DNA of 64,000 nucleotides, taken from Tetrapyrgos nigripes (Eukaryota > Basidiomycota > Agaricomycetes > Agaricales > Campanellaceae). The position numbers and the translations under genes were made by a program. The notes under the pieces were generated by a model. It was given only the letters and a program-made list of their open reading frames with translations. It was not told the origin of the DNA and did not search any database. The stretch spans positions 1 to 64,000 of the forward strand of contig JAACJM010000081.1 of assembly GCA_013368315.1 (NCBI GenBank), written 5' to 3'. The number at the start of each line of letters is the position of its first letter. Position 1 is the stretch's first letter. This document shows, in pieces, positions 57,277 through 64,000 of this stretch.

Positions 57277-57289
57277 AAGGAGGGGGTAG
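57277..57289 (+). promoter_or_regulatory. polypurine tract of chromovirus 2
   Basis: AAGGAGGGGGTAG directly before the 3' LTR; primer for plus-strand DNA synthesis in this class. Confidence 0.85.
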
Positions 57290-57720
57290 TGTCACGAATC
57301 GCCATTCTATTCACCTCCCTATTTAATTCTTAACTCCATGGACTACTATTCACTTCTATCATATTCCCATCATCATTCAATCTTCCTTGTTTACAGTTAC
57401 CATCACTTGATCTAACATGTACATCACTTATCTCCTCCGATTCCTATCTCCATGGACATTCTCACCTATTCACTTGTTCTCAATTCATTTCTTCTACATA
57501 TATACCAAGGGGCTTGTAACTAGTTCTTTAGTCTGTTCACTTCGTCTCCACTCCGCTCTCAGTACAGTGCAGTGTTGAGCATAGTCAGCTACTCACACAT
57601 CTCTCATCTCTACTATTTCCCTACATCTCTTTTCTCTCTCTCGTCTCTTATATTTTGTCAATCTATCTTGTTCATCATGTGACTTGGGTGGTTAATTGCT
57701 AAGTGACAACGTCCTTGACA
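57290..57720 (+). repeat. 3' LTR of chromovirus 2 (431 bp)
   Basis: Full-length LTR, TGTCACGAATCGCCATT...CGTCCTTGACA. Together with the 5' LTR it dates the insertion as recent but already affected by transitions. Confidence 0.95.
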
Positions 57721-57725
57721 CTTCC

Positions 57726-57945
57726 TCGGTTCCAGCTGCCAAAGCCGCTTTGACTCTTCAAGGTATCTTTCAAAGCCAGTGCTTCGACAGGTGCATCTAT
57801 ATATCTTTTAGCGCCTGTTCTCTCGTGGCTTAAATGATGTCTCCTCTCATCTCTCATACTTATATCAATCATTCTCTAAAGGTAGCGCTTCACTGCCTTT
57901 CTCTATCTCTTCTCATTGTATCATACAAGTGAGTGGCATTTAGAG
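57726..57945 (+). repeat. repeat family A, 3' part (after the chromovirus)
   Basis: Continues the sequence broken at 48285 (CTTCC|TCGGTTCCAGC), matching the inverted copy at 30418-30640. Ends around GTGAGTGGCATTT. Confidence 0.75.
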
Positions 57946-58129
57946 CTGACTGAGGTATCTGAATGGGGTAGGATGAATGGAGACGGCCTCATTCTCGCCA
58001 CGCGCAGCGTTGGCTCACAGCCCTTTCATTTACAATTATTCCATAATGGGCAATTGCTTCTTTTCTAGAGTTGCCGCGCTCATTGAGGTACTTCTAATGC
58101 AAGAATGGGTTTTGATTTTCACTGTCCTC

Positions 58130-58407
58130 ACAATTAAATATAGCAAGAACAAACCATCTATCTGGTCCTGGCGCGCATGGCCCGTGATTATCTAGCAATT
58201 CCTGCGTCATCTTCCAAGTCTGAGCGTGCATTTTCTAGTGCTGGTTTGACTGATACTGCCAGGAGGGGAAGAATGGGAAATGACATGTTTGAGGCACTGA
58301 AGTGCCTCAAGGGAACTTATAAGGATGGCCGGTTGTCTGCAAGAAATGAGGCTTGGATGGCTGAGAAGCTGTCATTCCAAGATCCTCTTATTGGTGAGGT
58401 AGAGTAA
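58130..58407 (+). pseudogene. hAT transposase relic (C-terminal dimerisation domain)
   Basis: MARDYLAIPASSSKSERAFS followed by SAGLTDTARRGRM...LKCLKGTYKDG is the conserved hAT C-terminal dimerisation block (MAxDYLAIPxSSxxSERxFS), ending at TAA 58407. Only this last exon remains; upstream sequence belongs to repeat A. A hAT source of this kind could have mobilised the 8-bp-duplication MITEs here (inference). Confidence 0.85.
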
Positions 58408-58499
58408 GACTGTGTATGTATTTTTCTCATTATTTTGGTGTCTTGGTCAGTATGTACACATAATAGTATGTACTTTAGCTTCTTTCTCTCTGAGGTCCG

Positions 58500-58612
58500 A
58501 GGTAGACCCTGGCCCGACCCTCTTGACCAGGTCCAGTCGGTCCAGAGCCAGTGGCTGAGTCGGGTCAGGGCCAGGAAATTTTTGTCGGGCCAGACCCGAC
58601 CCGGACCGCGGT
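58500..58612 (+). repeat. GGGTC/GACCC-rich degenerate repeat
   Basis: Similar to 47490-47640; follows the hAT relic by about 90 bp. Function unknown. Confidence 0.5.
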
Positions 58613-58799
58613 CCTACTTCTTACTATACACTACTATGCATCAACTATATATATTATCATTGAACGTGAAATCGAAATGTACACTGTCCAAAGTCGCGCC
58701 GTCCATAGTCCTCTGCCACCCTGTTTTCAATACTTATTTCCAGTTATTACATTTACGCTGGACAAAAGGCGTGCAAGCGCCTGCGACACCTGCTACACT

Positions 58800-60328
58800 C
58801 TATACCTCTCCTACCGGCCTCAGCAGAGCTCCACTGTTCACTACACTCCCGCTTCCACTCCCAGATCCCTCACTCGTACTCGCACTGGCACTAGCACTAA
58901 CCGGCAGATGCACACTAATACTCATCTCCTCCACCACCCCTCTCACCCTCTCCTGATGCCACTCCCTCCCACCCTGAATCTGCATCCGACTATTCATCAC
59001 CGCTAGTAATGTGTTGACGTATAATTTGCCTAGAGGTTTGACGAAAATTTGGAAGAAGGTGCGTTTGTCTGCGAAGGAGATGAAGAGGATGGCGCCGAGG
59101 GTGGCGAAGGTAGCTAGAAGGAAGAACACAGAATATTAAGCGTCGAGCGCCAATGCGAGGAATGTGAGTTATTGAGTGGACGTGAAGAAAGGGTGATGAT
59201 GGAGGTGAGGAAGCAGGAAGCAGGAAGGATAAGTCGTCCTGGCTCACCTAGAATGACTCCAGTTTCGATCATCATGAACATTAACCTTCGAAGAGGGGAG
59301 TGCTTTCTTTTCGTGGATCTGAATAGCTGTAGTATTTGGAATATTTGATTTTTAGTTCAGGATGCTCAACTGCTAAACGAGCTAACCCTTGACTTGAAGA
59401 ATGCGTTAACGTACATAAAAAGTCATCACTGACGCAATAATCAAATCACAAATCACACTCCCTATAAGCCAAATCATGTATTCGAGATATGCCTCGGCGC
59501 GAAGGGAATTGTAGTTTTCGCCCGTTGTGGCTGATTTGATGGTTTGGGTGAAGGAGGCTATTGTTTGGGTTATTGCGAGCTGAACCGGGAAATCGCATTG
59601 CGATTGAACAGTGAGTGAACGTGGACAAGTACAGGAGTGGATACTCACTACGATAATTACTCCAGGAAGGATCATCGAGGAAGATATAATGTAGATTTGG
59701 TGAGCGTAGAATAGCTGGACTGTGCAGCTCACTGAAATGGATATAATCAGATCTGAGCCTGAGCTCGAAAAAAAAAAAAAAAAAAGGATAACAGCATAAA
59801 GACATACACTATACGTTTAACTCACCTATACTCGTCGTAGCATAGAGACACATTCCACCGATTTGAATCTTCCAGCTGACACTTAGGTTTCCAAAAGATT
59901 GTGCAAATACCAAAAATTCGTCGTGGACGTTCAGGATTGTTTGTAGAGTGACGATTGCGAATAGGATGTAGACGAGGACTTTTTGTCGGGTGCGTCATTT
60001 GGGAAGGAGAGGTGGTAGAGGTCTGATGAGTATCTGGTCAAAGCTCGAAAGGCTTTTGGATTAGGTCCTTAGTTGGGCAGAGTACGCACAAACTTGCACC
60101 GTCAAGATGCCGTAGAAGAAACAGTCTAGAGTGTACGCGATGATCTAGGAAACGTCGACATCAAGAACAGCCAGTTTGAGGTAGAAGTATAATCACAATA
60201 GGTCCTAGGCTGTAGTCAAAAATTAGTACGCCGATACGTGAGTGTGTATGTATGGGCGAGCTTCATCGTACTTACGTGACATCGTACTCTAGCAAATATG
60301 GAGAGGGAGGCCCAGAGTTGACTTCCAT
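58800..60328 (-). CDS. DUF6534-family seven-helix membrane protein, about 324 aa, one frameshift
   Basis: Eight exons on -: 60328-60276, 60209-60197 (13 nt), 60144-60086, 60033-59826, 59731-59649, 59579-59415, 59326-59248 and 59113-58800. All introns are GT..AG and in phase; the 59732-59825 intron has a T18 tract. The protein starts MEVNSGPPSPYLLEYDVT-LGP, then hydrophobic helices: IIAYTLDCFFYGILTVQ; ILFAIVTLQTIL; GGMCLYATTSI; IIVLAITQTIAS; MIWLIGSVICDLIIASVMTF; ATFATLGAILF; and KLYVNTLLAVMNSR. The last is the family's typical ending (KLYxNxLLAxLNxR). The tail is Ser/Gly-rich. Function unknown; abundant in Agaricomycetes. One base is missing from the A5 run at 59980-59984; adding it gives 975 nt, a whole number of codons. 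Confidence 0.8.
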
Positions 60329-61759
60329 CTGGGTATCTGAATCTGCGGGGCTAAAAAGTAGTAGGCTTAAGTAGCAATGAAGTTGATGTTAGGGAAGGAA
60401 GGAACGCATGGGGTCGGGAGCATAGTACTCGTTCTCAAGAAGACGGGTAGGTATATATATTGACGATAGTATAGTTATTCAAACTTCAAACAGCTTTCAA
60501 AATTCCTTCAAGGTGCCAACTGGTGTCACGCTAAACGACGTGTGTATATATAATATGTCGGTGAGGGCCACTGTATACAGCGGCAGGTACGAGTCCTCAT
60601 TTCATTGCACAACATGCAATTGACTCTGAAGAAGTAGATGTGGGTCATGGACTGGGCACTGGGCACTGGTTCGTTGCTTTTGATGAAAGCTTGACAGAGA
60701 ATAGCGGAGAATTTGCGGAGAAGGTGCTTAGTGCCGAGTTTGCCGAGCTGACAGAATAGGATATATTTTTTCCGGGATACGAAAAATGCGGCCATTTGAG
60801 CTCACAATAAGACTCGTCCTATAAATAGGATTCGTAATAAAGATTTCAGGCTGATTTCTTTTGCTAGCGTCTGAGTCGACTCCATTCTTCCGAGGCTACG
60901 GATGCCCAGAGGGACAAGGTCATGTTATTGCCGCGGGAAGGGGTGGCCCACAAAGCCTTCATGCAGATGGCCGACCGTCCCCGACTTCGATTAATCCAAT
61001 TTTTTGCTTCTCTGGGTCCCGACCATTAGTTCTCTCGCTGAATCCGCAAAGGCATCAGGCTCCCAGTAGCCAGTCCTCGATATGGCGAGGGTCTTGATGC
61101 GAAAATACATAGGCTATGAGGGATGTTGTTACTTGCTTGTCAGTAGGTTTAACCGACAGCCAATCAGATCATGAGAAGTTGAGAAGTTTGTGTGGGGACC
61201 AGAACTTCTTGCTATCTGATACATCGTCCCTGTCGCCCTAGCATATTGTCCCTCACAAACCGAAGGCTGGCTACTGGGAGCTTGCAGAGGCATATGTATT
61301 CAAGCATTGCCGATCTCTGACCTAACCCTAACAATCCCTGTCACTCTAAGTGATCAACGACGTATATATATAGAAAAAATATAGAGTTGATTTCTTGCTA
61401 GCGTTTCTATGCTTTGGTCATACTTTCAATGGGTCGTAGTTTGAGGGTACGGAAGCAGTTTGGAAGTCGAATTGTGACTGAAGCTCTCCTAATGATTCCC
61501 CGACGGCCATCTCACGATGTCCCGCTTACCAGCCGATGGTAGTAAAAGCAGCTAATCCAATCAGTCGAATGAACCCTGAAGTACCTATTTTATTCAACCA
61601 CTGGCTGCGCCACAATCAAGCCACAATCGGTCCTGTTCTTGGGTCTAGAGTCATTAGGCAATCTTCATAAGTATCTCAAAGAAATCTCGAAGGAGGAGGA
61701 GGAGTTATCAGGGCAACATCAGTGATGCTACGCTGATGTGTCTTTCATCCACTCTCACT
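60329..61759. other. no gene; upstream of the DUF6534 gene and decayed spacer
   Basis: Promoter region of the - strand gene is expected at 60330-60600. A small inverted pair (GGCTCCCAGTAGCCAG near 61069, CTGGCTACTGGGAGC near 61270) suggests a remnant element. Nothing coding is recognised. Confidence 0.45.
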
Positions 61760-62105
61760 ACCGTTGACTCTTTTTTCTCGCTCTAGTTTGCAACGCAGCT
61801 GCACAGGCATGCAGACTGTTGAGAGTGATGACACGTGCGTCCTCAGACTCCCAGATACCTGCCGACATCCGCTTTTCCTTATCTCTATTTGATTTATAGT
61901 CTAGTACATATAGCATACATTTACCCTGAATAGATTTAGACTTTTCTCCCGAATTACTACCTTCTAACACAGACCCTCATTATTGTCTCCATAATTCACT
62001 GACTTGGATTTTTGGCTGACAGTAGATTGCTGGAACACGACTAGTACTCAGATGAAGGAGATGTGGGCCACCGCTTCGCGTGGCAGTAACGAGGCCCAAG
62101 TTATA
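61760..62105 (+). repeat. dispersed repeat, copy 2 (mate at 11180-11510)
   Basis: Begins TTGCAACGCAGCTGCAC, contains CAGACCCTCATTATTG and ends in GTGGGCCACCGCTTCGCG, TGGCAGTAACGAGGCC: the clearest example of the hairpin motif seen at several places in the window. Confidence 0.5.
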
Positions 62106-62460
62106 TTAGGTATCATCTAAATTTAACATAAAGCAATGTTGCTGCTTTTCTGCCTTCATGTTGTGACTGTTTCATTTTTAATGACTGGACTTACATGGTG
62201 ACATGGTCACCTGTACCAGCACAGCTGAATTGGATGGCATTTCCTCTTATTATTCACTCCAGCTAGCTCTGGTGCCTATTGTGCATGTTACATTCAAGAA
62301 AGCTAAAGTCAGATCATTGAATTCTGGCATTCCATTGTGATCTTCTCAGACAAGAGCCACAATTAGATGGTCTAATATTATAATTTAAAAGTCATTATAT
62401 TACTTCTGTCTGATATTTGTGATTGCGAAATACTTTTATTAGATTGGCCTAACAATTACG
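62106..62460. other. no gene; AT-rich spacer
   Basis: Nothing recognised between the dispersed repeat and repeat A. Confidence 0.45.
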
Positions 62461-62590
62461 AGGCCGAATGAAATGAGGTTGGGTTTATTACACTCGACTT
62501 CTGCTTGTGGCTATGCTTAAACGGTCCCGTCTATCCGTCTGATAAACGGGTTTGGACCGGAGTGATCCATGGGGCTGTGTTTCTAGCTTT
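62461..62590 (+). repeat. repeat family A, 5'-terminal fragment
   Basis: About 130 bp from AGGCCGAATGAAATGAGG through TCTATCCGTCTGATAAACGG match 47941-48060; the sequence then departs from the other copies. It lies about 310 bp upstream of the gene at 62902. Confidence 0.75.
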
Positions 62591-62901
62591 GTCCTGGTTT
62601 GATGTAGGTGCTTGCACCTCCGCGAATAGCAAGCGGAGCCTCATCCGATACCCCTCTTCCAAACATCCATTTATCATTTCATTTATTTTCGTTCATGTTT
62701 CTGATCTACCTGTCTCAACATTTTCCAAGGATCGGTTGCTGTGGTTTCCAGCGGAGGCTCGTCGTACACCAATATGATCCGTCGTATATATATTTGACTT
62801 CGATTCGTACTCTACTCCTCAGTTTAACTTTGACCCCTAGTGTCTGCGCACTTTTTCTTCTGTTTTCGCTACGCCATCTCCCTCTCCCTTTGTGTATTGA
62901 T

Positions 62902-63638
62902 ATGGCTGAACAAAATCAATCTTCAGGAACGAGCTCTAGCCAGAAGGGGAAAGAGAAGGAGAAGGTTGCTCGGCAGACCCCAGCTGCGAAGGCACTCTCC
63001 AAGATGATTGAACGTGGAACTGGTTTGAAAGAAGCTCGTGGTCGTACTTCGATTTCCTTTGTTTCTGCTACCGGCACAGATGATACCATTCCTTCCTCAC
63101 AAATACCCACTTCTCCTGTTACTAGAACACAGCCACCTCCTTCTACTTCGAAATCCTCAACCCTTCCGGCTACCGGTCAGGATCCAGACGAAGAGATCGA
63201 TGACGACGTTCAATTGCAAAACGATGTTACCAGGGTACGTATGCTGTTATAAACTGGACAAAATTATTCGAACACAAATCAACGAAAGTCAGGCAGATTT
63301 CACTCAAATTAACCAGATTTTACACCTTTTCATCTCCCGCAAACTCACACCCAGTGATCGCTCCCAAACTTATGTTTTTGATATCTCCCGAATTCATGCC
63401 TTCTCTCCCGAACTCACACACCTCAAGTGAGTGTTCCGAATAAGCAATGTTCGAGCTCCGAACTGTAATGGTCAGCCTCTGATCTTAGCATCACTGAGAC
63501 CGAACAAAAGGTCAGTCTCCCCGAATACCGAAGAGATGGATTACTCCCAGGTGATAAGATTCTGAATATTAAACAATCATATTTATTACCTGCTACGTTT
63601 TTCAGTTTGAACTTATTATTCGTCCAAGGGGATCATAA
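62902..63638 (+). CDS. small 4-exon gene, 173 aa, unrecognised
   Basis: Exons 62902-63234, 63293-63426, 63489-63510 (22 nt) and 63606-63638; introns of 58, 62 and 95 nt with GTACGT, GTGAGT and GTCAGT donors, giving 522 nt in one frame to TAA. The N-terminus is Ser/Thr/Lys-rich and disordered (MAEQNQSSGTSSSQKGKEKE). The second exon looks folded (DFTQINQILHLFISRKLTP), and the end is FELIIRPRGS. If the third exon is skipped, translation stops at TGA 63430. Its start lies just after a repeat A fragment, so it may be part of a mobile element; a gag-like role is possible but unproven. Confidence 0.4.
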
Positions 63639-64000
63639 ATCATAAACGAGAAATCCTGTGTGATGGATTCTAATATTACTATACTCGGACACTTGCTCCA
63701 AATCCAAACATACTATCTTTAAACGGACCGAGTAGCTACTGGATTTGCTACATCCGTTAAGCCATCTCTGAGTTTTGAGGAGTTAGAATGCTGCACAGCT
63801 AAGCAGTGAATTAAATGCATTATTTGGCTTAGAGATACGACATGTGTCGGTGTCTCGGCATTATGCCTTGTGGTTCGTTTCGGCCTTTTCGCGTACTGCT
63901 AATGGTGGATGCCTGAGTAGATCATTTATTTGGACTGTTGATTACCAGGCTGTATCAGGACATAAGAATATTTATTAGGTATAGTACAGGTGGTGCAGGT
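63639..64000. other. no gene seen to the window end
   Basis: AT-rich sequence with no recognised feature. Confidence 0.45.

Larger units (their letters stand above)
55070..57278 (+). pseudogene. 3' ORF (ORF3) of chromovirus 2, interrupted by Tc1
   Basis: ATG 55070 opens a frame that runs to the Tc1 target TA (55345-55346) and resumes in phase at 56977 up to TAA 57278: 579 nt, 192 aa when Tc1 is left out. The first half is Thr-rich, then Cys-rich (C-C-T-Y-R-Q-C, C-R-L-R-K-G-H-P-G-E-H, K-Q-C-T-W), possibly zinc-binding. The second half is Gly/Trp-rich and ends LFDNWKRYCVKWRTSSG. Two in-frame TGA codons interrupt it. Most chromoviruses have no such ORF; its role is unknown. Confidence 0.6.
48286..57720 (+). 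mobile_element. complete Ty3/gypsy chromovirus, 9,435 bp including a nested Tc1
   Basis: LTRs at 48286-48678 and 57290-57720, TG...CA ends, 5-bp target duplication CTTCC (48281-48285, 57721-57725), and polypurine tract AAGGAGGGGGTAG before the 3' LTR. Order: 5' ORF, gag, pol (PR, RT, RH, IN, chromodomain), 3' ORF. A Tc1/mariner element (55347-56974) is nested in the 3' ORF. Without it the element is about 7.8 kb. The LTRs differ by about a dozen changes that all look like transitions, many at CpG, plus two 19-bp gaps in the 5' LTR. Confidence 0.95.

Overview
The window reads as nuclear DNA of a basidiomycete fungus, most likely an Agaricomycete. The genes have many short introns (about 47-66 nt, GTNNGT donors), and the families present are typical of mushroom-forming fungi: a DUF6589 protein, a DUF6534 seven-helix membrane protein, a multi-exon GH76-type wall hydrolase with a C-terminal membrane anchor, and chromodomain Ty3/gypsy elements. 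No rRNA or tRNA gene, CRISPR array or prokaryotic operon was seen.

Layout. 1-3.7 kb: relics (peptide transporter, F-box) and a T5orf172/DUF1766 (GIY-YIG-like) gene. 3.77-9.82 kb: a roughly 6.06-kb unit bounded by 29-bp inverted repeats. It carries only two genes, which converge: a 4-exon DUF6589 protein and a 3-exon RecQ-type helicase. It sits just upstream of the conserved TRAPP subunit gene TRS33/TRAPPC6 (9.9-10.5 kb). This is the best candidate for a poorly described mobile system here. About 11-41.7 kb: a visibly CpG-poor block of nested repeats. It holds a decayed 5'-truncated chromovirus, a foldback element containing a head-to-head LTR palindrome and a hairpin MITE, a Tc1 element whose two ends both derive from its 5' end, a CACTA-like fragment, a solo LTR, and a 3.5-kb CACTA-like palindrome with 1.29-kb arms around a 9-bp-unit minisatellite. 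41.7-47.9 kb: CpG-containing sequence with a GH76 gene, inverted repeats and a MITE. 48.29-57.72 kb: a complete chromovirus (two LTRs, 5-bp target duplication, gag, pol, and extra 5' and 3' ORFs) split by an intact Tc1/mariner element. 57.7-64 kb: a hAT relic, a DUF6534 membrane-protein gene, dispersed repeats and a small unrecognised 4-exon gene.

How it fits together. Host genes (T5orf172, TRS33, GH76, DUF6534) lie at the CpG-rich edges, and the middle is a graveyard of elements inserted into one another. Several insertions can be read exactly from target-site duplications, and two also from homologous empty sites inside this window. Every interior in-frame stop I could place in both chromoviruses is TGA, which fits C-to-T decay of CGA codons at methylated CpG. 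Three otherwise intact genes (DUF6589, TRS33, DUF6534) each carry a small frameshift next to a base run, so some apparent breaks may be sequence error rather than real decay.
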